Part shown: positions 19,176-28,625 of the stretch, in pieces
How positions within the stretch are numbered: the first letter of the stretch is position 1
Layout of the letters: the number at the start of each line of letters is the position of its first letter
Source: Pseudomonas silvicola
Lineage (GTDB): Bacteria; Pseudomonadota; Gammaproteobacteria; Pseudomonadales; Pseudomonadaceae
Direction: 5' to 3'
DNA: 64,000 nucleotides
Assembly (NCBI RefSeq): GCF_026651855.1
Contig: NZ_CP093280.1
Coordinates: forward strand, 6,098,501-6,162,500
The notes under the pieces: model-generated
Seen by the model: the letters and a program-made list of their open reading frames with translations, nothing else
What the model was told of the DNA's origin: nothing
Database searches by the model: none
Program-made: the position numbers and the translations under genes

Positions 19176-19988
19176 TCAGTCGTCGAACTGCGGTGTCTGT
19201 TTGCTCATGCTCGCGGCCATGGCCACGCGCAAGTCGGTGCTTTGCAGCATCGCCGCGTTCCAGGTGGCGATGTATTCCAGGCCGTCGGCGATGCTGTGGT
19301 CGCGCATGTAGCTGATCATGGTCTTGGTGCCAGTGACCGCGATCGGTGACTTGGCGGCGATCTCCCGGGCGATGCCGAACACGCCTTCCAGCAGGCTGGC
19401 GGTGTCAGGGTAAACGCGGTTGACCAGGCCAATGCTGCGCGCTTCCTCGGCGTCGACCTGGCGCCCGGTGTAGGCCAGTTCCCTCAGGATGCCATCGCCG
19501 ATGATACGTGGCAAACGTTGCAGCGTGCCGACATCAGCGGCCATGCCCATGTCTACCTCCTTGATCGAGAAATGCGCATCGGCGGCGGCGTAGCGCATGT
19601 CGCAGGCGGCTATCAGGTCGATGGCACCGCCGATGCAATAGCCTTGCACCGCGGCCAGCACCGGCTTGCGGCAGTGGTCGACGGCATTGAACGAGGCCTG
19701 CATCTCGAGAATCTTGCGTCGCAGGGCGCGGGCGTTGCGACCGGTGTCCTTGCCCAGTTCGCTGGCCACCGAGGCCAGCAGGCTGAGGTCGATGCCCGCG
19801 GAAAAATGCTTGCCGGCACCGCTGAGCACCACCACGCGCACGGCCTCGGTATCATCGGCCCACTGAAAGATCTCGACGATCTCGCGCCAGAACGCTGCGT
19901 TCATGGCGTTGACCTTGTCGGGACGGTTGATCTGCACGTGAGCGACGTGGTCATTGAGTTCGACGTGGAAAGCCTGGTAGTCGGTCAT
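19176..19988 (-). CDS. Delta(3,5)-delta(2,4)-dienoyl-CoA isomerase-like crotonase
   Basis: The 270-residue crotonase-fold protein resembles mammalian ECH1 closely in pattern: [10 protein letters not shown] for CoA/oxyanion binding, [16 protein letters not shown], and [19 protein letters not shown]. This last keeps the Glu and Asp of the isomerase active site. It probably repositions double bonds during beta-oxidation of unsaturated acyl-CoAs. ATG 19988 has AAAGGAT upstream. An in-frame extension to 20057 adds a non-conserved stretch and is not preferred. Confidence 0.9.
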   Translation of the reverse strand: MTDYQAFHVELNDHVAHVQINRPDKVNAMNAAFWREIVEIFQWADDTEAVRVVVLSGAGKHFSAGIDLSLLASVASELGKDTGRNARALRRKILEMQASFNAVDHCRKPVLAAVQGYCIGGAIDLIAACDMRYAAADAHFSIKEVDMGMAADVGTLQRLPRIIGDGILRELAYTGRQVDAEEARSIGLVNRVYPDTASLLEGVFGIAREIAAKSPIAVTGTKTMISYMRDHSIADGLEYIATWNAAMLQSTDLRVAMAASMSKQTPQFDD

Positions 19989-20120
19989 GGCGCAAATCCT
20001 TTTTGTTGAAATGGGCGATGGCAGGACTATACCAAGGCGCGGCGCTGGGAAAACCACTTACCCGAACTTGGCCAATTTGCCCTGTTGCCTGGTGGGAACC
20101 AGGGAAACGGCGGCGCTGCC

Positions 20121-20199
20121 TTCCCGAGCTTCGCCCGGTCCCACAGGGAAAACACCCACACCGCAGTTCACCCTGTGGGACCGGGCGCCAGCTCGGGAA
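20121..20199. repeat. BIME: inverted pair of REP elements
   Basis: Two ~27-bp elements (TTCCCGAGCTTCGCCCGG-type at 20121-20147 and its inverted relative at 20172-20199) face each other around a 24-bp spacer. The same family occurs at 26517-26610 and 62138-62217. It lies between the GH15 and isomerase genes. Confidence 0.85.
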
Positions 20200-20237
20200 G
20201 CGGGCGGCGCGGTCTACCAGGCGGGCTCCCAGGTCCA

Positions 20238-22031
20238 TCAAGCGCTTTTGGCGCGGTCCTGGGCAGGGCACTGGGCGCGGTGCAGGTTGAGGGCGGTGTT
20301 GATGATGCCGATGTGGCTGAAGGCCTGGGGGAAGTTGCCGAGCATGCGGCCGCCCCGCGGGTCGTATTGCTCGGCCAGCAGGCCGACGTCGTTGCACAGG
20401 GCGCTGAGGCGGCCGAACAGGGCCTGGGCATCATCCATGCGGCCCAGCATGGCGTACACATCGGCCAACCAGAACGAGCACACCAGGAAGGTGCCCTCAC
20501 CCGGATCCAGGCCGTCGCATCCGGTCTCGGTGTCATAGCGCAGCAACAGGCCGTCGCGCATCAGGCGATGCTCGATGTTGGCCAGGGTGGCCAGGAAGCG
20601 CGGGTCGTCTGCGGGCAGGAAGCCAGTGAGGGCGATCTGCAACAGGCTGGCGTCAGTCTGCAACGAGCCATAGGACTGCACGAAGCAGCCGCGCTGCGGG
20701 TCGACACCCTGGGCACAGACGTCGGCGTGGATCTGGTCTGCGACCGCCCGGTAGTGCTGCGCCCGCTCAGCGTCGCCGCCGTCACTGGCCTGCAGCTTGG
20801 CCGAGCGGTCAAACGCCACCCAGGCCATGACCTTGGAGTGCACGAAATGGCGCGGCTCGCCTCGAATTTCCCACAGGCCTTCGTCGGGCCGCTGCCAGAT
20901 GCTCTCCAGGTACGGCATGATCACCTGGAAGATCGCCCGGCTGCGCGGGTGGCGCGGCAAGCCGCCGCGAATGGCCTGGGTCATGGCGTCAGCCACTTCG
21001 CCGTACACGTCCAGCTGCAACTGGGTGGCCGCGGCGTTGCCGATGCGCACTGGCCGGGAGTTCTCGTAACCGTTCAGCCAAGGGAGGGTGTATTCGGGCA
21101 GGCGCCGCTCGCCTCCCAGGCCGTACATGATCTGCATCTGCTCAGGGTTGCCCGCTACCGAGCGCATCAGCCATTCGCGCCAGGCGCTGGCTTCCTCGAA
21201 ATAACCCAGGTTCATGAAGGCCAGCAAGGTCATGGTGGCGTCGCGCAGCCAGCAGTAGCGGTAGTCCCAGTTGCGTTCGCCACCGAGGAACTCCGGCAAC
21301 GACGTGGTGACCGCCGCGACGATACCGCCCGTGGGCTCATAGGTGAGCGCCTTGAGCACGATCAGCGAACGCTTGACCTGCGCCGTGTGGGGGCCGACAT
21401 CGGGGCAACGGTCGGAAAAGGCCCGCCAGAAGGTTTCGGTCTCCGCCAGGGCTTCGGCACCGTCGAAAGCCTCCCGCACCGGCAGGTTGGAGTCCTGGTA
21501 GGTCAGCACGAACTCCCGGCGCTCTCCCGGGGCGACACTGAAACGGCTGCCCGTGGCATGGTCCACCGCTTCCAGGGGCGCGGCGCTGCGCAGCACCAGC
21601 ATCTCCGGGCCGGCCACCGCCGTGAGCACCTGGGAATGAGCCTGCTCCACCCATGGCACGCTGCTGCCGTAGTCAAAGCGAATGATCAGCTCCATGTCGA
21701 ACTCGACGCTGCCGCTGACCCCCTCCACGATACGCACCACACTGCTGTGCTCGCCCGGGGGCATGAAGTCGATCAGCAAGGCCTCGCCCGTGGCCGTGGT
21801 GAAGGTGGTTTCCAGAATCAGCGTACCGTCGCGGTAACACCGGCGAGTTTCGGCCGGTGCCACCGGGTGCAGTTGCCAGCGGCCGTTGTGCTCGTCGCCC
21901 AGCAAGGCGGAGAAACACGCGGGCGCATCGAAACGGGGAAAACACAACCAGTCCAGCGAGCCCTGTTTGTCGACCAGCGCGGCAGTTCTGCAATTGCCGA
22001 GCAAGGCATAGTCTTCAATCAATGCGGCCAT
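20238..22031 (-). CDS. Glycoside hydrolase family 15 protein (glucoamylase/trehalase-like)
   Basis: The 597-residue cytoplasmic enzyme has an N-terminal beta domain (~1-220) and a GH15 (alpha/alpha)6 catalytic domain. Visible landmarks are WDYRYCWLRDA, LNGYENSRPVRIGNAA, DEGLWEIRGEP with the likely acid Glu, and GEGTFLVCSFW with the likely base Glu. The family includes glucoamylases and trehalases. It is the last gene of the gnd-zwf-HAD-GH15 unit, 27 bp after the HAD gene, which suggests feeding of glucose into that pathway. No signal peptide is visible. Confidence 0.92.
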   Translation of the reverse strand: MAALIEDYALLGNCRTAALVDKQGSLDWLCFPRFDAPACFSALLGDEHNGRWQLHPVAPAETRRCYRDGTLILETTFTTATGEALLIDFMPPGEHSSVVRIVEGVSGSVEFDMELIIRFDYGSSVPWVEQAHSQVLTAVAGPEMLVLRSAAPLEAVDHATGSRFSVAPGERREFVLTYQDSNLPVREAFDGAEALAETETFWRAFSDRCPDVGPHTAQVKRSLIVLKALTYEPTGGIVAAVTTSLPEFLGGERNWDYRYCWLRDATMTLLAFMNLGYFEEASAWREWLMRSVAGNPEQMQIMYGLGGERRLPEYTLPWLNGYENSRPVRIGNAAATQLQLDVYGEVADAMTQAIRGGLPRHPRSRAIFQVIMPYLESIWQRPDEGLWEIRGEPRHFVHSKVMAWVAFDRSAKLQASDGGDAERAQHYRAVADQIHADVCAQGVDPQRGCFVQSYGSLQTDASLLQIALTGFLPADDPRFLATLANIEHRLMRDGLLLRYDTETGCDGLDPGEGTFLVCSFWLADVYAMLGRMDDAQALFGRLSALCNDVGLLAEQYDPRGGRMLGNFPQAFSHIGIINTALNLHRAQCPAQDRAKSA

Positions 22032-22058
22032 GGTGGGGTCAACCTTGTGCAGGGGAAT

Positions 22059-22892
22059 TCAGGGGGTGTGCGGCGCCCTCGGCAAAATCAGGTCGCGGAT
22101 AGCGTCAGCCACGCCCTGTTCGCGGTTGCTGGCGGTGACGTGGTCGGCATGAGCCTTGACCGCGTCGTCGGCCTGGCCCATGGCCACCGACAGCCCGGCG
22201 CGCTTGAACATCGCCACGTCGTTGCCGCCGTCACCCAGCACGGCGGTCTGCCCGAGAGGGATCGCCAGGTGTTTGGCCAGCGCAGCCAGGGCATCACCCT
22301 TGTTGGCGAGCAATGCCGTGACGTCCAGGTAATAGGATTGGGAACGGGCAGCCAGGGCCTGGCCTTCGATCAGGCCGCCCAGTTCATGCTCCAACCTTGC
22401 CAGCAGCTCGAAGTCGCCGCAGGTCGCGACAATCTTGTCGACACGGTCCAGGTACGGTGTGAAGTCTTCCACCTGCACATAGCCGTAGCCCAGCGCGTCG
22501 ATCTCCTTTTGCAGGAATTGCGCATCGGGATTGGTCAGCAGCCACTGGTCATCGGCGAACAGCCAGACTGCCACCGGATGCCGGGCGAATAGCGCCAGGC
22601 TGGCATCCACGGCACGCCGGTCGACACTGTGGCGTTCCACCACGCTACCATCGGGGTTGGCCAACGTACCGCCATTGAACGCCGCGAACGGCACGTCGAT
22701 GCCCAGCTCACGGACGATATCGAGCATCGCCCGTGGCGGCCGCGCACTGGCCAGGCTGAACGCCACCCCGGCATTGCGCAACGTCGCCACGGCATCGACC
22801 ACCCGGTCGCCCAGGCTGTGGTCGGGCAGCAACAGCGTGCCGTCCATGTCGCTGAGCACCAGGCGGATGAGGTCGTTCGGGTGCTCACTCAT
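22059..22892 (-). CDS. Cof-type HAD-superfamily phosphatase
   Basis: The 277-residue HAD IIB hydrolase has motif I DMDGTLL, motif II-like SLASARPP, and motif IV GDGGNDVAMF. It probably removes phosphate from a sugar phosphate; the substrate is unknown. I chose ATG 22892 because it overlaps the zwf stop in an ATGA junction, indicating translational coupling. An upstream in-frame start at 22907 is possible. Confidence 0.92.
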   Translation of the reverse strand: MSEHPNDLIRLVLSDMDGTLLLPDHSLGDRVVDAVATLRNAGVAFSLASARPPRAMLDIVRELGIDVPFAAFNGGTLANPDGSVVERHSVDRRAVDASLALFARHPVAVWLFADDQWLLTNPDAQFLQKEIDALGYGYVQVEDFTPYLDRVDKIVATCGDFELLARLEHELGGLIEGQALAARSQSYYLDVTALLANKGDALAALAKHLAIPLGQTAVLGDGGNDVAMFKRAGLSVAMGQADDAVKAHADHVTASNREQGVADAIRDLILPRAPHTP

Positions 22893-24397
22893 CCCAGGCT
22901 GTGCCACGCGCGGCCGTCTCTGGCCAGTAGTTCGTCAGCCGACTCAGGGCCATCTTCGCCCGCGGCATAGCTGTCGATCTTGCCACCGTCGCGCCAGGCA
23001 TCCAGGAAAGGCTGCACCGCACGCCAGCCGTTCTCGATGTTGTCAGCCCGCTGGAACAGGGTCTGGTCGCCCGTGAGGCAGTCATAGATCAGCGTTTCAT
23101 AGCCGGTCGATGGCTGCATCTGGAAGAAGTCCTTGTAGGCAAACCCCAGTTCGACGTTCTCCATCACCAGCGCCGGGCCTGGGCGCTTGGCCATCAGGTC
23201 GAACCACATGCCCTCGTTGGGCTGGATCTGGATACGCAGGTAGTTAGGCTGGAGCCGTTCCACCTCGGTGTCGCGAAACTGCGCGTAGGGCGCCTGCTTG
23301 AAGCAGATGGCGATCTCGGTGTCGCGCACGCTCATGCGCTTGCCGGTGCGCAGGTAGAACGGCACGCCCACCCAACGCCAGTTGTCGATCATCACCTTGA
23401 GCGCCACGAAGGTCTCGGTGCGGCTCTCGGGGTCGACCTTGGGCTCCTGGCGGTAGCCGGGCTTGTCGCCTTCGCCGGCGGTGTACTGGCCGCGCACCGA
23501 GTTCTTCAAGGCGTCGGCCTTGGACCAGGGGCGGATGGCCCCCACCACCTTGGCCTTCTCGCCGCGCACCGCGTCGGCACCAAAGGCGGCCGGCGGCTCC
23601 ATGGCGACCATGGCCAGCAGCTGGAACAGGTGGTTGGGCACCATGTCGCGAAGGGCGCCGGTGCTGTCATAGAAATTGCCGCGTGTTTCCACACCCACGG
23701 TTTCCGCCGCGGTGATCTGCACGTGGTCAATGTAGTGATTGTTCCAGAACGCCTCGAAGATGCCGTTGGAAAAGCGGCTGATGAGAATATTCTGGACGGT
23801 TTCCTTGCCCAGGTAGTGATCGATCCGGTAGATCTGCTTCTCGCTCATCACACTCAACAGGCAAGCGTTGAGGGCTTCGGCGGTAGGCAGGTCGGAACCG
23901 AAGGGTTTTTCGATCACCACGCGGCGAAAGGCATCGGGCTGCTCCTGGAGCAACCCGGCATGGCCCAGGCGCTGCGCCACTTCACTGAAGAAGCGCGGCG
24001 AGGTGGCCAGGTAGAACACGGCATTGCCGGTGCGGTTCGCGGCGATGCGCTCACCAATCGCCTGATAGGTGCCATCGTCGAGAAAATCGCCACTGATGTA
24101 ACTGATGCGCTTGGCCAGTTTGGCCCACAAGGCCGGGTCGAGGGCCTGGTCGGCCCCCTCCGGGTTCTTGCTGCGCGCCTGCTCGATGATGAAATCGTGC
24201 AGTTTGGCAGCGAAGTCAGCATCGCTGACCTCGTTGTGGTCGACACCGACGATATGCAGGCCATTGTCCAGCAGACCGTCGCGACTCAGGTTGTACAGCG
24301 CCGGCATGAGCAGGCGCTTGACCAGGTCGCCATGGGCGCCAAAGAGAAACAGCGTGGTGGGGGGTGCTGCGTCTACCTTGGACTTTGCCCGTGTCAT
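22889..24397 (-). CDS. zwf: Glucose-6-phosphate 1-dehydrogenase
   Basis: The 502-residue enzyme makes 6-phosphogluconolactone with NAD(P)+, feeding the Entner-Doudoroff and pentose phosphate routes. The coenzyme motif [11 protein letters not shown] lies near the N terminus and the substrate/active-site motif RIDHYLGKE follows. It overlaps the gnd stop by an ATGA junction and the HAD start by another, so gnd-zwf-HAD are translationally coupled. Confidence 0.97.
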   Translation of the reverse strand: MTRAKSKVDAAPPTTLFLFGAHGDLVKRLLMPALYNLSRDGLLDNGLHIVGVDHNEVSDADFAAKLHDFIIEQARSKNPEGADQALDPALWAKLAKRISYISGDFLDDGTYQAIGERIAANRTGNAVFYLATSPRFFSEVAQRLGHAGLLQEQPDAFRRVVIEKPFGSDLPTAEALNACLLSVMSEKQIYRIDHYLGKETVQNILISRFSNGIFEAFWNNHYIDHVQITAAETVGVETRGNFYDSTGALRDMVPNHLFQLLAMVAMEPPAAFGADAVRGEKAKVVGAIRPWSKADALKNSVRGQYTAGEGDKPGYRQEPKVDPESRTETFVALKVMIDNWRWVGVPFYLRTGKRMSVRDTEIAICFKQAPYAQFRDTEVERLQPNYLRIQIQPNEGMWFDLMAKRPGPALVMENVELGFAYKDFFQMQPSTGYETLIYDCLTGDQTLFQRADNIENGWRAVQPFLDAWRDGGKIDSYAAGEDGPESADELLARDGRAWHSLG

Positions 24398-25371
24398 TTA
24401 GGAACCTCGATATGGCCGCCGAAACCAAAGCGCATCGCTGACAGCAGCTTGTCGCCGTAGGTGCTTTCCTGGCGGGAACGGAAACGTGCGAACAGCGAAC
24501 CCGCCAGCACCGGTACCGGTACGGCCTGCTCCACTGCAGCGTCAATGGTCCAGCGACCTTCACCGCTGTCGGACACCGAACCCGAGTAACCGTCCAGCGC
24601 GGGGTCACCGACCAGCGCGTCGGCGGTCAGGTCCAGCAGCCAGGACGAGACCACGCTGCCGCGGCGCCACACTTCGGCGATCTCGGCCAGGTTCAGGTCA
24701 AAGCGCTGATCTTCCGGCAGCGCGGTGCTGTTCTTGGTCTTCAGGATGTCGAAGCCTTCGGCGAAGGCCTGCATCATGCCGTATTCGATACCGTTGTGGA
24801 TCATCTTCACGAAGTGGCCGGAACCGGCCGGGCCTGCGTGGATGTAGCCATTTTCGGCATTGTTGTGCTCGCCTTCGCGGCCCTTGGTGCGGGGAATGTC
24901 ACCCACGCCAGGGGCCAGGCAGGCGAACAGCGGGTCCAGGCGCTCGAAAATCGCGGCTTCGCCACCGATCATCATGCAGAAACCGCGGTCCAGGCCCCAT
25001 ACGCCACCGGACGTACCGACGTCGACGTAGTGGATCTGGCGCTCGGCGAGCGCCTTGGCGCGACGGATGTCGTCCTTGTAGAAGGTGTTGCCGCCGTCGA
25101 TGATCACATCGTCCGGTTCCAGCAGATCGGCCAGCTGCTGGATGGTGTCCTCGGTAGGCGCGCCAGCGGGCAGCATGACCCACACAGCACGAGGTGCGTC
25201 CATCTGACGCACCAGGTCGGCGAGGTCGGAAGCCTTGACGGCACCTTCTTCACCCAGTTTTGCCACGGAAGACTGATCGCGATCCCAGACCACGGTCTGG
25301 TGGCCTCCGCGCATCAGTCTTCTCGAAATATTGCCGCCCATGCGGCCCAGTCCCACGATTCCCAATTGCAT
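24394..25371 (-). CDS. gnd: 6-phosphogluconate dehydrogenase, decarboxylating (short YqeC type)
   Basis: The 325-residue enzyme has a Rossmann motif at its start ([12 protein letters not shown]) and the catalytic region [19 protein letters not shown]. The length matches the short Gnd/YqeC class rather than the ~470-residue enzyme. It converts 6-phosphogluconate to ribulose 5-phosphate and CO2. ATG 25371 is preceded by GGAG at 8 nt; an in-frame start at 25407 is less likely. It leads the operon with zwf. Confidence 0.95.
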   Translation of the reverse strand: MQLGIVGLGRMGGNISRRLMRGGHQTVVWDRDQSSVAKLGEEGAVKASDLADLVRQMDAPRAVWVMLPAGAPTEDTIQQLADLLEPDDVIIDGGNTFYKDDIRRAKALAERQIHYVDVGTSGGVWGLDRGFCMMIGGEAAIFERLDPLFACLAPGVGDIPRTKGREGEHNNAENGYIHAGPAGSGHFVKMIHNGIEYGMMQAFAEGFDILKTKNSTALPEDQRFDLNLAEIAEVWRRGSVVSSWLLDLTADALVGDPALDGYSGSVSDSGEGRWTIDAAVEQAVPVPVLAGSLFARFRSRQESTYGDKLLSAMRFGFGGHIEVPK

Positions 25372-25703
25372 GCCGGTGCTCCACTGATGCGTAAATAGGT
25401 GTGTCACACCTTCAAAGCGCTAATGGTCTCAAAGCTTAGTACAGGGTTGCTACAGTTAGTTTCGACTTTCGCCGTTCGTCGGTGGCTTTTTTTTACCGGG
25501 GAGGCTGTCATCAAGCGTTCTTCAACGCTGACGGGCACTTGCCGCCACATGAAGAAAAAGACACGTGGACCATGAAAAATAAAAAAGTTCCCTTCACCAC
25601 AAAAAGAAATCAGAATTCGCGCCGACAGAGGAACAGCCCCGACTGGCAAACGCTCAAGGTCGGCTATCCTCAACTGTGAGACATGCCATTTGCGAGGTGA
25701 GCA
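25372..25703. other. Intergenic region upstream of gnd
   Basis: About 330 bp between divergent units. It holds a short palindrome GGTGTG-T-CACACC (25398-25410), close to the gnd start and a possible operator. An AT-richer stretch follows near 25485 with a T8 run. Short open frames on both strands lack good ribosome sites and I do not call them. Confidence 0.5.
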
Positions 25704-25889
25704 ATGGGAACTTTACTGCCAGCAACACGCCCCCAAACCCTCTATGTCACGGTGCGCCGTGACGAGCTGCGCGAATTGAAAGAAGAACGCGACCAATTGC
25801 AGAAGAAGGTCGCCCATCTGACCATGATGCTCTTGCAGTCCCAGCAGGACACCGGTATCGCCGGTGGTGCCCAGGCCCAGATCGCCTGA
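25704..25889 (+). CDS. Small conserved-looking coiled-coil protein, unknown function
   Basis: The 61-residue product has a GAGGTGAGCA ribosome site just before its ATG. Its middle (~18-50: RRDELRELKEERDQLQKKVAHL) is a heptad-like amphipathic helix that likely forms a coiled coil; the ends are small and polar. I do not recognise a family. Codon use matches neighbours. It stands alone, between gnd and the exported SnoaL-like gene. Confidence 0.7.
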   Translation: MGTLLPATRPQTLYVTVRRDELRELKEERDQLQKKVAHLTMMLLQSQQDTGIAGGAQAQIA

Positions 25890-26035
25890 CCCTCCCCTGT
25901 CCCCGTCCGCCGGCAGGCCCTGGCCTGTCGGCACACGCTGTAACCTTTGCAAAGAACACCTGATGCCGAATTGGCGCTAGATTGCCAGCCCTGAGCGTGC
26001 TGCATGCCGCGGCGCGCCGTCGCTGGAGTTCGACC

Positions 26036-26479
26036 GTGAAAGGAATCACGCTGCTTGCCCTGCTGGCCCTGCCGTTCGCCGCCCATGCCACCCCTGAGTG
26101 CCCCGCGAAACCGGATGTCGCCAGCCTGTTCGACCGCTGGAACGCCGCCCTGTCGACGGGCGAGCCCGCCCAAGTGGCCGCTACCTATGGCGCGGATGCC
26201 GTGCTGCTGCCCACCTTGTCCAACCGCGTACGCCTGACCCACGACGAACGCCTGGACTACTTTCAGCACTTTCTGGCCAACAAACCCTCGGGCCGCATCG
26301 TCAGCCGCACGTCACAGGCTGCTTGCGACAGCGCGCTGGACGCCGGCATCTACGAATTCACTTTCGCCACCACCGGCGAGACCGTCCAGGCTCGCTACAG
26401 CTTCAATTACCACTGGGACGGGCAGCAATGGCTGATCGCAAGCCATCATTCCTCCCTGATGCCTGAACCTGCGCATTGA
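26036..26479 (+). CDS. Exported SnoaL-like/DUF4440-type protein
   Basis: The 147-residue protein has a clear signal peptide (MKGITLLALLALPFAAHA, cleavage before TPECP). A ~125-residue NTF2-like domain follows, with FDRWNAALSTGEPAQVAATYGADAVLLPT and HWDGQQWLIASHHSS near the end, as in the SgcJ/EcaC group. It probably acts in the periplasm; activity is unknown. I chose GTG 26036 because GGAG lies about 7 nt upstream and it gives the cleanest signal peptide. Two Cys (near residues 21 and 100) may form a disulfide. Confidence 0.82.
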   Translation: MKGITLLALLALPFAAHATPECPAKPDVASLFDRWNAALSTGEPAQVAATYGADAVLLPTLSNRVRLTHDERLDYFQHFLANKPSGRIVSRTSQAACDSALDAGIYEFTFATTGETVQARYSFNYHWDGQQWLIASHHSSLMPEPAH

Positions 26480-26516
26480 ACAGCGTCCCCCTATAGCAGC
26501 CGACGCCGCAGCCAAC

Positions 26517-26610
26517 GCTGTGGGACCGGGCGCCAGTTCGGGAACGAGACGCCGCAGTGCAACAGGTCAATCGCGGCGCGGCCTTCCCGAGCTTCGCCCG
26601 GCCCCACAGG
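26517..26610. repeat. BIME: inverted pair of REP elements
   Basis: Elements at 26517-26545 and 26584-26610 are the same family as at 20121 and 62138, in head-to-tail-inverted order around a 38-bp spacer. It follows the SnoaL-like gene. Confidence 0.85.
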
Positions 26611-26877
26611 GGAAATCTCCCCAGGGATCGGCGCCCAATGCGCACACTTCTAGAAATCCCCCTCTAATCAGCACCCCGCCCAACCCCTTGAAAACAAAGG
26701 CCTTGTCACCCCATGCCCGACCGCCACCGTAGGGCATTACCATCCGTCAGTCGCACCATGACCACAGGGTCGCAAATATTTCCTACACTCAAAACTCAGC
26801 CCGCACACCGCTCGGAACCTTCGTACGCAAAAAGTCGAAACTTCTGAAATTGCGGCAGGTCAGGTTAAAGGTAGGCC
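26611..26877 (+). other. Leader/promoter region of the glgA operon
   Basis: About 270 bp without a convincing gene. CTACACT (26783-26789) resembles a sigma-S type -10 element (CTATACT), about 90 bp before the small ORF at 26878. A stationary-phase promoter is a guess consistent with known glycogen/trehalose regulation but not shown. Confidence 0.35.
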
Positions 26878-27042
26878 ATGGAAATGCTGTTCGTCTCTGC
26901 GGCCAAACCACCCCACTCCGTCAATTCGCCACCGGCAGGGTCGCCGGTAAGCGTTGCGCTTGCGCGCTTGCTTGACTGTGGGGCGCTGGATCACAAAACA
27001 GGTGCTTGCCACATTGCATTAATGCACGGGAGAGAACGATGA
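26878..27042 (+). CDS. Possible 54-residue leader ORF coupled to glgA
   Basis: An ATG at 26878 with AAAGG about 6 nt upstream opens a 54-codon frame (MEMLFVSAAKPPHSV... to MHGRER). It ends in TGA at 27040, overlapping the glgA ATG at 27039 in an ATGA junction. That is the same coupling seen at later genes of this cluster. The peptide has no recognised domain, and its last codons (AGA, CGA, TTA) are rare for this genome. It could be a leader peptide, a small protein, or a chance frame. Confidence 0.4.
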   Translation: MEMLFVSAAKPPHSVNSPPAGSPVSVALARLLDCGALDHKTGACHIALMHGRER

Positions 27043-28607
27043 TCAGTGCCGCTGTCGAAACCCATGGAGAGCGTTTTAACAAGCAGGAAAGCGAGCCGAC
27101 ACAACTGGCGCAGATCGCTTCGACAGGCAAGATCCATCACGCCGAAGCACGCGGTAACCCCAACCGCCAGAAAGTGCTGTTCGTAACGTCCGAGATCGCC
27201 GATCTGGTCAAGACCGGTGGCTTGGGCGACGTGTCACAGGCACTGCCCCGGGCGATGAGCCCGCTGCACGATGTCAGGGTGCTGATTCCCGGCTACCCGC
27301 AAGTACTCAACAGTGACAACCCGATCCACATCGTCGGTGAACTGGGCGGCCACGCCGCACTGCCGCCGTGCAAGATCGGGCGCATGGACCTCAAGGATGG
27401 CCTGGTCATCTACGTATTGATCTGCCCCGAACTCTACGAGCGTGATGGCACCCCCTACGGCGCCAACAACGGCCGCGACTGGCCCGACAACCATATTCGT
27501 TTCGCCCGCCTGGGCCTGGCGGCCGCCGACATTGCCGCAGGCCTGGGCATGGTGCACTGGAAACCCGACCTGGTGCATGCCCACGACTGGCCGGCCGGCA
27601 TGGCACCGGCCTACATGCACTGGCGTGGTTTGAACACCCCTACCCTGTTCACCATTCACAACCTGGCCTACCAGGGCGTGGTAAGCCGCGCCTGCTGCCC
27701 GGAACTCGGTGTGCCCGAACACGCGCTGCAACAAGAGGGCATGGAATTCTACGGCAAGTTGTCGTTCCTCAAGGCCGGCATGGCGTACTCCAGCCATATC
27801 ACCACCGTCAGCGCCACCTATGCAGAGGAAATCACCACCCCGGAATTTGGCTGCGGCCTGGACGGGTTTCTCAGCAGCAAGGCCTACCAGGGCCTGCTGG
27901 GCGGCATTCCCAACGGCATCGACGATAGCTGGGACTCGGCCACCGACGCGCACCTGGTGTGCCCGTTCAGCCTGAATGATTGGGAAGGCAAGAAGGTCAA
28001 CGCTGACCACGTGCGCCAACTGTTCGAACTGGACGACTCCGACGGCCCGCTGTTTGCCGTGGTATCGCGCCTGGTGTACCAGAAAGGCCTGGACCTGACC
28101 CAGGGTGTGGCCGAATTCATCGTCAACAATGGCGGGCAGATCGCAATCATTGGCCGTGGTGAGCCGGAGGAAGAACAGGCCATGCGTGAACTGGCCACCC
28201 GCTTTCCCGGCCGCATCAGCGTGCGCATCGGCTTCAATGAAACCGACGCACGGCGCATGTTCGCCGGCAGCGACTTCCTGCTGATGCCCTCGCGCTACGA
28301 GCCCTGCGGCCTGAGCCAGATGTACGCCCAGCGCTATGGTTCGCTGCCCGTGGCACGCAATACCGGTGGCCTGGCCGACACCATCGAAGACGGCGTCACC
28401 GGCTTTCTGTTCAACGAATCCACAGTGGCCAGCTACGAAGAAGCCCTGCGCAGGGCCTTCTATGTTTACGGTAAACCCGAGCTGCTCAATGCCATGCGCT
28501 GCCTGTCCATGACCCAGCCATTCAACTGGAGCCAGGCAGTGGAACCGTACGCCAAACTTTACGAGGAACTCGTGCACAAATCGGTGGCCGTATCAGGTAG
28601 CCACTAA
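27039..28607 (+). CDS. glgA: Glycogen synthase (ADP-glucose), GT5
   Basis: The 522-residue enzyme extends alpha-1,4-glucan from ADP-glucose. The KTGGLGDV motif near residue 56 is the ADP-glucose binding site, and EPCGLSQMYAQRYG plus NTGGLADTI mark the C-terminal GT-B domain. The first ~40 residues are a non-conserved extension. ATG 27039 has GGGAGAG upstream; an ATT/TTG-type in-frame extension to 27006 is less likely. It leads the treZ-malQ-treY cluster, 18 bp before treZ. Confidence 0.95.
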   Translation: MISAAVETHGERFNKQESEPTQLAQIASTGKIHHAEARGNPNRQKVLFVTSEIADLVKTGGLGDVSQALPRAMSPLHDVRVLIPGYPQVLNSDNPIHIVGELGGHAALPPCKIGRMDLKDGLVIYVLICPELYERDGTPYGANNGRDWPDNHIRFARLGLAAADIAAGLGMVHWKPDLVHAHDWPAGMAPAYMHWRGLNTPTLFTIHNLAYQGVVSRACCPELGVPEHALQQEGMEFYGKLSFLKAGMAYSSHITTVSATYAEEITTPEFGCGLDGFLSSKAYQGLLGGIPNGIDDSWDSATDAHLVCPFSLNDWEGKKVNADHVRQLFELDDSDGPLFAVVSRLVYQKGLDLTQGVAEFIVNNGGQIAIIGRGEPEEEQAMRELATRFPGRISVRIGFNETDARRMFAGSDFLLMPSRYEPCGLSQMYAQRYGSLPVARNTGGLADTIEDGVTGFLFNESTVASYEEALRRAFYVYGKPELLNAMRCLSMTQPFNWSQAVEPYAKLYEELVHKSVAVSGSH

Positions 28608-28625
28608 ACGGAAGAGGTTTCACCG

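Noticed and set aside
20085-22592. 835-codon open frame on the plus strand
   Set aside because: It lies antisense to the well-supported GH15 and HAD genes; composition is that of a shadow frame.
25404-25679. Short overlapping open frames upstream of gnd on both strands
   Set aside because: No ribosome site, atypical composition and no family; the region reads as a regulatory gap.
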